64,000 bases of DNA, from contig NZ_JALDAX010000009.1 of assembly GCF_022698145.1 (NCBI RefSeq), positions 186,001-250,000 on the forward strand, written 5' to 3'. Made by a program: the position numbers and the translations under genes. The DNA comes from Streptomyces spinosisporus. GTDB taxonomy: Bacteria > Actinomycetota > Actinomycetes > Streptomycetales > Streptomycetaceae. Shown here in pieces: positions 1 through 7,491 of the stretch (its first letter is position 1; every line of letters begins with the position of its first letter). The notes beneath the pieces are model-generated. The model worked only from the letters and a program-made list of their open reading frames with translations, had not been told where the DNA came from and searched no databases.

Positions 1-680
1 ACACCCCAGTGGTTCTGCAGATACAGCCGGTCCGGGGTCGCGGCGTCCTGGGCGACCTTGTGCACGCACTGCCCGAACTCCGGGTTGGGGTCCGGCAGGA
101 AGACCGCGGACACACCGGAGTTGGAAGGGGCCCAACTCGCGCCGCCGTCCGCGGTCCTGAACACCCCGGCCGTCGACACGGCCACCGTCACGGCCTGCGG
201 ATCACGCTTGTCGGTGACCACGGTGTGCAGCCCCTCGCCGCCGCCTCCCGGGACCCACTTCGAGCGGGTGGGGTGCTCCCACAGGGGGCGGACCAGCTCG
301 AAGGTCTCCCCGCGGTCCTCCGAGCGGTACAGCGCGGCCGGTTCCGTGCCCGCGTACACCACGTCGTCCTCCGCGGCCGCCGGGTGCAGCTGCCACACCC
401 GCTCCAGCGAAGCCCCGGTGTCCTTGGGGAACTTGACCGCGGGGCGGGTCGGCTCGGTCCAGGTGCGGCCGAGGTCGTCGGAGTGGAAGACGGACGGGCC
501 CCAGTGGGCGCTGTCGCCGCCGGCCAGCAGCCGCGGACGGTCGCCGCGGGTGTCGATCGCCACCGAGTACATGGCCTGTGCGTTGAAATACGGACTCTCG
601 TCGAACTCCCAGGTGCCCCCGCGCCGCCGCCCGATGAACAGTCCTTTGCGCGTGCCCACGGCGAGCAGTACCTCGGTCAT
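1..680 (-). CDS. BNR/Asp-box beta-propeller protein (exo-alpha-sialidase-like), C-terminus outside window
   Basis: About 226 N-terminal residues are visible; the gene runs off the left edge. The frame contains three Asp-box (BNR) motifs, readable as SDDLGRTW, SEDRGETF and TADGGASW, which mark blades of a beta-propeller. The start is ATG at 680, preceded at good spacing by a GGAGGTGAT ribosome site. No signal peptide is visible, so the protein is probably cytoplasmic. Proteins of this type are often named sialidase-like or WD40/YVTN/BNR-like, but Asp boxes alone do not prove glycosidase activity. In related genomes I recall a MoaD/ThiS-like gene following it, which would lie outside this window. 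Family is confident; function is not. Confidence 0.8.
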   Translation of the reverse strand, partial: MTEVLLAVGTRKGLFIGRRRGGTWEFDESPYFNAQAMYSVAIDTRGDRPRLLAGGDSAHWGPSVFHSDDLGRTWTEPTRPAVKFPKDTGASLERVWQLHPAAAEDDVVYAGTEPAALYRSEDRGETFELVRPLWEHPTRSKWVPGGGGEGLHTVVTDKRDPQAVTVAVSTAGVFRTADGGASWAPSNSGVSAVFLPDPNPEFGQCVHKVAQDAATPDRLYLQNHWG

Positions 681-950
681 GCCGATCACCTCCGCGACGT
701 CCTTGTCCCAGACACCGGCCAGTCTGCACCCCACCACTGACAGTCACCTCCGCAATGACCATCCGTGCAGGTCAGAGCGGCCGAGGCGGTCCGACCGCCG
801 AGAACCGGCCGGGTTCGCGGCAACAACTGCGCGAGTGGGGGTACCCGTGGGACCGTCGAGCCGAGGGAGTCGGCCTGAGCATCCCATGGCCCCGGCCCGT
901 ATGGGATGGAGACTGGGGAAGGTCGTGCGCTCATGAGGAGGATGCCTTCG
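681..950. other. Intergenic region between divergent genes, nothing recognised
   Basis: About 270 bases separate the divergent starts at 680 and 951. It should hold both promoters. I saw no convincing dyad, small gene or RNA in it. Confidence 0.5.
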
Positions 951-1547
951 ATGGCGTTCCGTGGACCCAAGGCGTGGCTGTGGCGCTGGCGACGCAACCC
1001 GCTCAAGCGCCGTATCGACGCGGTCGAGGCATGGGTCGTGCTCGGCGCCTGGATGGTCACAATCGCCACCGGCGTGCTCGCCGGTCTGACGGCCACCGGG
1101 TCCGTGGAGCACGGACTCGCCCGTGAGCGCGCCGAGTGGCGGCAGGTCGTGGCCCTGGTGACGCAGAAGGCGCCCGGAACGGCCCCCGGACCGGCCTCCG
1201 GCCACTCCGCCAGGGCGAGCGGCGAACAGGTCTGGGGGAAGGTCCGCTGGACCGCTCCGGACGGCACCGGGCACACCGGTCAGGTCCGGGTCGACCCCGG
1301 CAGCGCCGCCGGCACGGCGGTCACCGTATGGACGGACCCGCACGGAGAGCTGGTCACCGCGCCGCCCACCGCCTCCCAGGCCCGGCTGCGGGCCTCGCTG
1401 ATCGGCGTCCTGGTGGGCCTGAGCGCGGCGGCCGTGCCGTTCCTCGGCGGGCGTGTCCTGTGCGGCCGCATCGAGCGCCGCCGCCTGGCCCAGTGGGACA
1501 TGGAGTGGGCCCGTTTCGGACCGTACTGGGGCCGCAAGACCAGCTGA
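951..1547 (+). CDS. Rv1733c-family two-pass membrane protein
   Basis: This 198-residue protein opens with a basic, tryptophan-rich segment (WLWRWRRNPL). A hydrophobic helix follows at about residues 25-45, then an external domain of about 90 residues, a second helix at about 145-170 and a short basic tail. That layout and the opening motif match the Rv1733c-like family, abundant in Streptomyces and of unknown function. ATG at 951 is chosen because GAGGAGG (935-941) sits nine bases upstream; in-frame ATGs at 906, 933 and 942 are possible but worse placed. It is probably in the plasma membrane and monocistronic. The molecular role is unknown. Confidence 0.8.
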   Translation: MAFRGPKAWLWRWRRNPLKRRIDAVEAWVVLGAWMVTIATGVLAGLTATGSVEHGLARERAEWRQVVALVTQKAPGTAPGPASGHSARASGEQVWGKVRWTAPDGTGHTGQVRVDPGSAAGTAVTVWTDPHGELVTAPPTASQARLRASLIGVLVGLSAAAVPFLGGRVLCGRIERRRLAQWDMEWARFGPYWGRKTS

Positions 1548-1704
1548 CGGCCCCCGTCGGGCGGACGGTGCCCGCAGGCCGTCGCGCTGCGCGCACACGC
1601 CCCCTGTGCCATCGTCGTCGGTGAGACCTTCACCTGTTGCGGGCGGGGCCCCGACAGCAGATGCGCCCGCGTGCGCTCAAGACCCAAGTGGTGGCGGTGA
1701 CTCC

Positions 1705-1764
1705 AGTTGTTGCTGGGCCCCTGGACGCCTCGCGTCGGACAACTACCCTCGCGTATACAACTAT
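1705..1764. promoter_or_regulatory. Repeated ACAACT / AGTTGT elements upstream of glpF
   Basis: ACAACTA occurs at 1739-1745 and 1758-1764, and the reverse complement AGTTGT at 1705-1710, all within 85 bases of the glpF start. The spacing would suit a regulator binding several half-sites. Only the pattern is seen; no regulator is assigned. Confidence 0.35.
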
Positions 1765-1786
1765 TTCTGGCGGAAGGCGGTGCCTC

Positions 1787-2617
1787 GTGGCGGAGCAGGC
1801 TTCCAGAAGAGGAATGGTCGGCGAACTGTCGGCCGAGTTCCTGGGCACCATGATCCTGATTCTGTTCGGCTGCGGCGTGGTCGCCCAGGTGGTGGCCGCG
1901 GGCATCGGTGACCACGACAGCATCGCCTGGGCCTGGGGTTTCGGTGTCACCCTCGGCGTCTATGTGGCGGCCCGCCTCAGCGGCGCGCACCTCAACCCCG
2001 CGGTCACCGTGGCGCTGGCCTGTTTCGCGGGCTTCTCGTGGAAGAAGGTGCTGCCGTACTCCCTGGCACAGACCGCGGGCGCGTTCGTCGCCGCGCTGCT
2101 GGTGCGCTGGAACTACACCGAGGTACTGGCCAAGACCGACCCCGGCCACACCATCAAGACCCAGGGCGTCTTCTCCACCCTCCCGGGCAACGGCGTCCTG
2201 CCGGTGAGCGAACTCGGCGCCCTGCGCGACCAGATCATCGGCACCGCCATCCTGGTCCTGGTCATCTTCGCCATCACGGACCTGCTCAACACCCCGCCCG
2301 GCGCCAACCTCGCCCCGCTCATCATCGGCTTCCTGGTGGTGGCGATCGGCATGGCCTGGGGCACCGACGCCGGCTACGCCATCAACCCGGCCCGTGACTT
2401 CGGGCCGCGCCTCGCCAGCTACATCACCGGGTACGGGACCGCCTGGCGGGACCAGTACGGCAACCTGTACTTCTGGGTGCCGATCGTCGGGCCGCTGATC
2501 GGCGGCGTGGTCGGCGCCGCCCTCTACCGCCTGTTCATCTCGAAGTTCCTGCCGGTCGCCGAGGCCGAAGTGGAGCCGGGCCGGGTCCCGGTCCCCGAGG
2601 GCGAGGCCAAGGACTGA
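1787..2617 (+). CDS. glpF: MIP-family glycerol facilitator (aquaglyceroporin)
   Basis: This 276-residue integral membrane channel has both signature NPA boxes: HLNPAVT in the first half and INPARDFGPR in the second. The aspartate after the second NPAR is typical of glycerol-conducting GlpF rather than water-only aquaporins. Six transmembrane helices and two half-helices are expected. The start is GTG at 1787 with GGAAGGCGG just upstream; the longer in-frame ATG at 1637 would add an unlikely polar leader. In Streptomyces glpF often heads a glpF-glpK-glpD operon, but here no glycerol kinase follows, because a strong terminator and a convergent gene come next. Its role is passive glycerol or small polyol uptake. 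Confidence 0.88.
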   Translation: MAEQASRRGMVGELSAEFLGTMILILFGCGVVAQVVAAGIGDHDSIAWAWGFGVTLGVYVAARLSGAHLNPAVTVALACFAGFSWKKVLPYSLAQTAGAFVAALLVRWNYTEVLAKTDPGHTIKTQGVFSTLPGNGVLPVSELGALRDQIIGTAILVLVIFAITDLLNTPPGANLAPLIIGFLVVAIGMAWGTDAGYAINPARDFGPRLASYITGYGTAWRDQYGNLYFWVPIVGPLIGGVVGAALYRLFISKFLPVAEAEVEPGRVPVPEGEAKD

Positions 2618-2651
2618 TGAACCGCCGGCGCGCGAAACACAGCTGAACAGC

Positions 2652-2690
2652 GGCGAGGGGCCGCGGGCACGATGCCCGCGGCCCCTCGCC
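2652..2690. terminator. Bidirectional terminator hairpin between glpF and phosphoesterase
   Basis: Two perfect 17-base arms (2652-2668 and 2674-2690) form a GC-rich stem with a 5-base loop. The hairpin lies between two convergent genes, so it can serve both. Confidence 0.85.
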
Positions 2691-2700
2691 GTGCGTGCTC

Positions 2701-4596
2701 CTACTGGGCGGCCGTCAGCTGCCCGGGGCGCCGCCTGCGGCGGTGCAGGGCGAACGCGGTACCGGTCGCTCCCGCCGTCAGGAGACCGGCGGCGACGGCG
2801 ATCGGCACGGCCGGCGAGGTGGAGCCGGCGTCGGCCACGTTCTGTGCCTTCAGGTCCTGGACGTAGGGCGGGTAGGCGCCCTTGGCCGAGACCGTGGTGG
2901 CCGAACCGCTGTGGTGCGGGATGCCCTTCACGGACTTGACCGACCCGTCCGGGTTCAGCAGCACCTGCTTGTTGTTCGGGTGCCGGAAGTCGAACATGCC
3001 GGCCAGGCTGCCCGCCCGGCGGTCGAACGAGGTGTCACCGATGCGGCCGGTGCCCCAGTTGTTCTCGATGAACCGGATGATCGAGGTCTGCTCGGTGGCC
3101 GTGTGGTCGATCGAGTTGACCTTGCTGTAGGGGGAGATGACCAGCAGCGGCTGCCGGGTGCCCGGCCCGCAGCGGTCCGCGTAGCCACCCGCGGCCGCCG
3201 GACCCGACTGGCAGGCGGGGCTGTCCGTCGCCTTGCCGTTGGAGCCGGTGGCGGTGTCCTTGGAGCCGTTGAGCACCGGCGAGACGACGTGGTCGTACCA
3301 GCCGTCGGAGTCGTCGTAGGCGACCACGATCGCCGTGCTCTTCCACTGCGGCGACTGCTGCACCGCGTTGATCTCGTTCACCAGGAAGTGCTGCTCGTCG
3401 ATCGGGTCCGAGTAGCCGGCGTGGCCGTCCTGGTACTCGGCGGCCTTCAGGAAGCTGACCGCCGGCAGGTTGCCGGCCTTGAGCGTGGCGTCGAAGTCCG
3501 TCAGGTCGTAGTTGTGGTTGGCCCGGCCGTTGTGGCCGATCTCCGCGACGTTCTTCGGGGCCAGGTGGTGCGGGTTGGCCGTCGACTTGTAGTACTGGAA
3601 CGGCGCGTGGTGCGGGCTGTAGTCCACCGACGCGGCACCGCCGACGTTGGTGTGGGTGGTGCCGGAGCACTTCGCGTAGTCGCCCTGCTTGCCGTTCCAC
3701 GGGGTGCTGGGCCTGAAGCCGCCCTGGAACCAGCCCCAGCTCACGCCCTTGGCGTTGAGCAGGTCACCGATGTTCCTGCCCTTCATCACTCCCAGCGCGC
3801 TGGTCGCGGTGTGGTCCTTGTCCGAGCAGTCGTCGTAGCCGGGGTCCGGGTCGTTGATCATGGTGCCGACGCCCTTGGCGTCGGGGGAGGCGACGGTGTA
3901 CGGGTCCGGCGTGGACGTCTGCTTCGGGTTCTCCGTGCCGGAGGCCGGGTCGACGGAGATGATGCCGTGCGTGTTTCCGGAGACCAGGTTGATCGCGCCG
4001 GGGGACGAGGGCCCGTAGTTCGAGCTGAACGAGCGGTCGTTGAGCGCGTAGTGCTGGGCGTAGTTCCACAGCGCCGTGACGGTGTTGCCGTCGTAGTAGT
4101 CCATCACCAGGCCCGGCTCGCCGAAGAGCCCGGTGCACTTGTTGACCTCGGTGTTCTCGACGTACTTGTCGGCCTTGCCGCCGTTGGCCGCGTACTGCTC
4201 CGGGCCGTAGGAGTGGTTCTGGTCGCAGGTCATGGCCTGCGAACTGGCCAGCCGCTTGGGCTTGTAGAGGTTCGGGTTCTTCTCCAGCAGCCCGGCGTTG
4301 AGGAGGTTGTCCGCCTTCGGGGTGTGCGGCGCGGCCTTGAACCGGGTGCCGTCGGTGTTGGCCGCCTTCGGGTAGGTGGCGAAGTAGTGGTCGAACGAGT
4401 TGTTCTCGTCGAAGAGGACCACGATGTGCTTGATCGGCGTCGCGGTGTGCGGGTCGTGGTGGCCGTGGCCGCCGGGTGCGGAGGACGCCGAGGCGGGGAG
4501 GACCCCGCCCGCGCCCACCAGGGCGGCCGCGCCGAGCAGGGCGCCCGCGCGCGCCAGCCGGCGCCGCGCCCTGGTTGTTCTGCCTGTGCCGATCAT
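2701..4596 (-). CDS. Secreted, membrane-anchored alkaline-phosphatase-fold phosphoesterase (phospholipase C / AcpA-like)
   Basis: This 631-residue protein has a basic N-terminus with RRR followed by a hydrophobic stretch and an ASA-type cleavage region, giving a Sec or Tat signal peptide. The catalytic domain starts with IKHIVVLFDENNSFDHYF, the metal-binding and nucleophile region of the phosphoesterase (phospholipase C/acid phosphatase) family. Further motifs include SPGAINLVSGNTHG, DDSDGWYDHV and RQPLLVISPYSK. A hydrophobic helix plus a run of arginines ends the protein, so it is probably held in the membrane with the enzyme domain outside. ATG 4596 has GGAAGGCGA eight bases upstream. The likely substrate is a phospholipid or phosphate ester; phosphate scavenging is an inference. 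Confidence 0.87.
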   Translation of the reverse strand: MIGTGRTTRARRRLARAGALLGAAALVGAGGVLPASASSAPGGHGHHDPHTATPIKHIVVLFDENNSFDHYFATYPKAANTDGTRFKAAPHTPKADNLLNAGLLEKNPNLYKPKRLASSQAMTCDQNHSYGPEQYAANGGKADKYVENTEVNKCTGLFGEPGLVMDYYDGNTVTALWNYAQHYALNDRSFSSNYGPSSPGAINLVSGNTHGIISVDPASGTENPKQTSTPDPYTVASPDAKGVGTMINDPDPGYDDCSDKDHTATSALGVMKGRNIGDLLNAKGVSWGWFQGGFRPSTPWNGKQGDYAKCSGTTHTNVGGAASVDYSPHHAPFQYYKSTANPHHLAPKNVAEIGHNGRANHNYDLTDFDATLKAGNLPAVSFLKAAEYQDGHAGYSDPIDEQHFLVNEINAVQQSPQWKSTAIVVAYDDSDGWYDHVVSPVLNGSKDTATGSNGKATDSPACQSGPAAAGGYADRCGPGTRQPLLVISPYSKVNSIDHTATEQTSIIRFIENNWGTGRIGDTSFDRRAGSLAGMFDFRHPNNKQVLLNPDGSVKSVKGIPHHSGSATTVSAKGAYPPYVQDLKAQNVADAGSTSPAVPIAVAAGLLTAGATGTAFALHRRRRRPGQLTAAQ

Positions 4597-4781
4597 GCTG
4601 TCTCGCCTTCCGGGAGAACCGAGTTCCACTGCCACGGCATTCGTGGCCATGCCATCGATTGCTGATCCTGGGCAATGGTGGCGGCCGGGCGGGGGAGCGG
4701 CAATGGCGACGCAGCGAATGTTCGGTCAGGAAATCCTCATCGCCCCTTGGTCTGTTCTTGACCCGAATCCGTCGCGCGGGT

Positions 4782-6005
4782 TCAGGCCAGCAGGGCGCGT
4801 CCCAGCCAGTCGGAGCCGTCGCGCACTCCGGGCAGAGCGAAGAAGTAACCACCGCCGAACGGACTGATGTAGTCCACCAGCGGCTCCCCGGCCAGCCGCT
4901 TCTGCACGGTCTCGAACTGCCGGGCGAGGTCCTGCTGGTAGCAGCAGAACAGCAGGCCCATGTCCAGGTTGCCGTTGGCGTCCGTGCCGCGGTCGTAGTT
5001 GTAGGCGCGGCGCAGGATGCGCTGGTCGTCCGTGGCCGCCGTGCGCGGGTTGGCCAGCCGTATGTGGCTGTCCAGCGGGATCACCTCGCCCTGGGGATCC
5101 TGCGGGTAGTTGGGGGTGTCCTTCTCGTGGCGGCCGTCCAGAGGGGCGCCGGTGTCCCGGGCGCGGCCGAACATCCGCTCCTGCTCCGTGAGGGAGACAC
5201 GGTCCCAGAACTCCACCAGCATGCGGATCAGCCGTACGACCTGATAGCTGCCGCCGGCCGCCCAGCCGGGCTCACCCGAGCCCGCGCCCACCCACACCAG
5301 ACGGTCCATCGCGCGCGCGTCGCCCCGGTCGGGGTTGGCGATGCCGTCCTTGAAGCCCATGTGGTTGCGGGGCGTGCCCGAGGGGCGCGAGGGGCTGACG
5401 AAGCCGTCCATGCGCCAGCGCACCTGCATGCCGCCCCGGGTGTGCCGGGCGACGTCCCGCAGCGCGTGCAGCACCGTGTCCTGGTGAGGGGCGCAGAACT
5501 GCACGCTCAGATCGCCGTGGCACCAGGCGGCGTCCAGGTCGTCGTCGGGGAACGACGGCATGGCGGTCAGCCGGTGCGGCTTGCGGGCGGCCAGGCCGTA
5601 GCGGTCGTCGAAGAGCGAGGCGCCGACGCCGACGGTGACGGTCAGGGCGTCCGCCGGAACGTCCGGGCCGAGCGTGCCGGAGTCGGCAGGCGGGGCCGTG
5701 ATGCCCAGCTCGTCGGGGCTGCCACCGGCGGTGAGCAGGCGGGCCCGGTCGGTCAACGTGCGCAGCAGATCGGTCAGTTCGCCACGGTTCTCGGCGGTCG
5801 CGTCGAACGACACGAACGCCGTGGCACGCTGCGGCGGGGTGAGGATGCCGGCCTGGTGGCGCCCGTGGAAGGCCACGCGACCGCTCTCGCCGGGCTGCGC
5901 CGCGGCGGAGGCGGCACCATGGTCGGCGGCCACCAGGCCCGTACCGGCCACGGCCGCCGCGCCGGCCAGAAAGCCCCGGCGTCCGACGTTGTTCACCGGG
6001 TTCAC
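4782..6005 (-). CDS. efeB: Dyp-type haem peroxidase of the EfeUOB iron system
   Basis: This 407-residue protein carries a Tat signal (RRGFLAGAAAVAG) at residues 9-21, as expected for a peroxidase folded in the cytoplasm and exported with haem. The Dyp hallmark GFKDG is present, and HIRLANPR near residue 313 matches the proximal-histidine region. EfeB peroxidases act in periplasmic or extracytoplasmic iron uptake with EfeO. Its start overlaps the efeO stop by four bases (6002-6005), so the two are translationally coupled. Length is normal for the family. An alternative is a generic secreted Dyp peroxidase, but the neighbour makes EfeB more likely. Confidence 0.9.
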   Translation of the reverse strand: MNPVNNVGRRGFLAGAAAVAGTGLVAADHGAASAAAQPGESGRVAFHGRHQAGILTPPQRATAFVSFDATAENRGELTDLLRTLTDRARLLTAGGSPDELGITAPPADSGTLGPDVPADALTVTVGVGASLFDDRYGLAARKPHRLTAMPSFPDDDLDAAWCHGDLSVQFCAPHQDTVLHALRDVARHTRGGMQVRWRMDGFVSPSRPSGTPRNHMGFKDGIANPDRGDARAMDRLVWVGAGSGEPGWAAGGSYQVVRLIRMLVEFWDRVSLTEQERMFGRARDTGAPLDGRHEKDTPNYPQDPQGEVIPLDSHIRLANPRTAATDDQRILRRAYNYDRGTDANGNLDMGLLFCCYQQDLARQFETVQKRLAGEPLVDYISPFGGGYFFALPGVRDGSDWLGRALLA

Positions 6006-7255
6006 GCGGTCCTCCGTACGTCCGTAAGGGCGGCCACGTCGGCGAGCCGCTCGACCAGCTCGCCCAGGTCCGCGTCGACCTTCTCACGCTGGGCGCGGGT
6101 CAGCCGGTCCAGCGGCGTCCAGTGACCGTCGTGGTCGAACTCGTCGAGCGTGCGCCCGGCGCGGGTCATCCAGGTGTCGATGCCCGACAGACCGACGTCG
6201 CGGGTCTTCAGCAGCGGCCGCAACCGCCCGAGCAGTTCGGCGGTGCCGTCCAGGTTGGCACGGGCGGTGGCCAGGTTGGTGCCGCTGCCGTAGTCGGTAC
6301 GGCCGGTCAGTTCGAACTGCACGGTGTTCTCCAGGATCTCGTGCGCGCGCAGCCCCACGTCCGCCGGATCCATCCGCTGGTCCGGCCAGCCGTCGCGCAG
6401 CTCGTGCACGGCCTTGGCCAGCCGGGCGGCCGGACCGCGCAGACCGCTCGCCGACTCGCCGTGCCACAGCCCGTACTCCACCCGGTGGAACCCGGCGAAG
6501 TCCTTGTCGTGCACGCCCCCGGTCAGACCCGCCGTGGTGCCGTTGATCGCCGAGTCGGCGTCGCCGAAGGTGCCGTAGGCCGCGCCCATCCGCTCGTACA
6601 CCAGATGCGCGGTGAGCCAGTCCTTGCGGGCGGCGGCGAGGTCGCCGCGGTCGATCGCGGCACGCAACGTGTCGGTCTTCTCGGCCAGTTCGACCGTGCG
6701 GGCCCCGATCCACTTCTGGTAGGCGAGCGTGGGCGGGATCAGGTCCTGCTGGGTCACCGGCACCGCGGCCGGACCGCCCTTCGCCGTCCCGCCGGTGACG
6801 CGCACGGTGGGGCCGGTGACGGCGTCGGCGTCGTCGGACACGCACTTGAAGGCGTAGCTGCCGTTGCCGAGGGTCACCCGGAGCGGGCGTGCGGTGCCCG
6901 GCGCCAGTCCTTCGACCTCGCCGTAGACCGCGCCCGAGGCCGGGTCGGTCAGATAGACCTCGGCCGCCACACCGGAGTCGTTGTGCAGATCGAAGACCTG
7001 CTTTCCGGCGGCGGGATGCGTCCAGCCGCGGCCGCAGGCGGCGGAGGTGATCTCGACGGAGGTGTGCCGCAGCCCGTCGGAGGGGCGCGCCGCGTGCCTG
7101 CCGTCGGAGCCGCCGGTCGCCAGGACCGCGGCCACCACCGCTGCCGCCACGACGAGCGCACCGCCGCCGAGCAGCAGGGTGCGGCGCCGTGCCGGACGGG
7201 GCGGGGGCGCCGCGGGGCCGGTGTCGGCCGCGGTGCCGACTGCGGCTTCGGGCAT
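6002..7255 (-). CDS. efeO: Iron uptake lipoprotein-like component EfeO (cupredoxin + imelysin/M75 domains)
   Basis: This 417-residue protein has an N-terminal hydrophobic anchor at about residues 26-47. A cupredoxin-like domain at about 60-155 follows, then an imelysin/M75 domain with the conserved HxxE motif (FHRVEYGLW). That order matches long-form EfeO, the extracytoplasmic iron-binding partner of EfeB. ATG 7255 is preceded by GGAGG at good spacing. It is first in a two-gene operon with efeB. The EfeU permease, normally part of the system, is not adjacent. Iron control is likely from the family, but I could not identify a clear iron box in the short upstream region. Confidence 0.9.
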   Translation of the reverse strand: MPEAAVGTAADTGPAAPPPRPARRRTLLLGGGALVVAAAVVAAVLATGGSDGRHAARPSDGLRHTSVEITSAACGRGWTHPAAGKQVFDLHNDSGVAAEVYLTDPASGAVYGEVEGLAPGTARPLRVTLGNGSYAFKCVSDDADAVTGPTVRVTGGTAKGGPAAVPVTQQDLIPPTLAYQKWIGARTVELAEKTDTLRAAIDRGDLAAARKDWLTAHLVYERMGAAYGTFGDADSAINGTTAGLTGGVHDKDFAGFHRVEYGLWHGESASGLRGPAARLAKAVHELRDGWPDQRMDPADVGLRAHEILENTVQFELTGRTDYGSGTNLATARANLDGTAELLGRLRPLLKTRDVGLSGIDTWMTRAGRTLDEFDHDGHWTPLDRLTRAQREKVDADLGELVERLADVAALTDVRRTA

Positions 7256-7381
7256 GCCGGACCTCCTGGGGGTCGTACGAACGAGGCGGCGCCAGTGATC
7301 CTAGGCGCACCCCATGACCGCGACCGCCATCCTGACCGGCTTCTGACCAGAGGCAAAGCCAGAATTCGCCCTCGGTTCACC

Positions 7382-7409
7382 GACGGCCCCACCGGGTGCC
7401 GGGGCCGTC
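7382..7409. terminator. Hairpin downstream of acyl-CoA dehydrogenase
   Basis: Perfect 9-base arms GACGGCCCC (7382-7390) and GGGGCCGTC (7401-7409) flank a 10-base loop. It lies just past the leftward dehydrogenase and upstream of efeO, a natural place for termination. Confidence 0.6.
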
Positions 7410-7413
7410 ACGT

Positions 7414-7491
7414 GCGGTGACCCCGGGACGGGCTCAGCCGCGGTGACTCCGGAACGGCCTCGGCTGCGGTGACCCCGGGACGACAGGTTCA
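7414..7491. repeat. 26-bp tandem repeat, three copies, reaching into the dehydrogenase stop codon
   Basis: Three consecutive 26-base units start at 7414, 7440 and 7466, each opening GCGGTGAC(C/T)CCGG(G/A)ACG. The first two units are similar throughout; the third is similar over its first 18 or so bases. The third copy overlaps the stop codon of the leftward gene. The period is not a multiple of three. Each unit contains GTGAC and CCGG elements. Function is unknown. Confidence 0.75.

Noticed and set aside
2695..4665. Long plus-strand ORF of 656 codons opposite the phosphoesterase
   Set aside because: Its protein is Val/Arg/Gly-rich with no motif, and the opposite strand encodes a clear enzyme; long antisense frames are expected at this GC content.
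7256..7380. Iron-box operator before efeO
   Set aside because: I could not find a clear DtxR/DmdR-like 19-base palindrome; regulation by iron remains an inference from the family.
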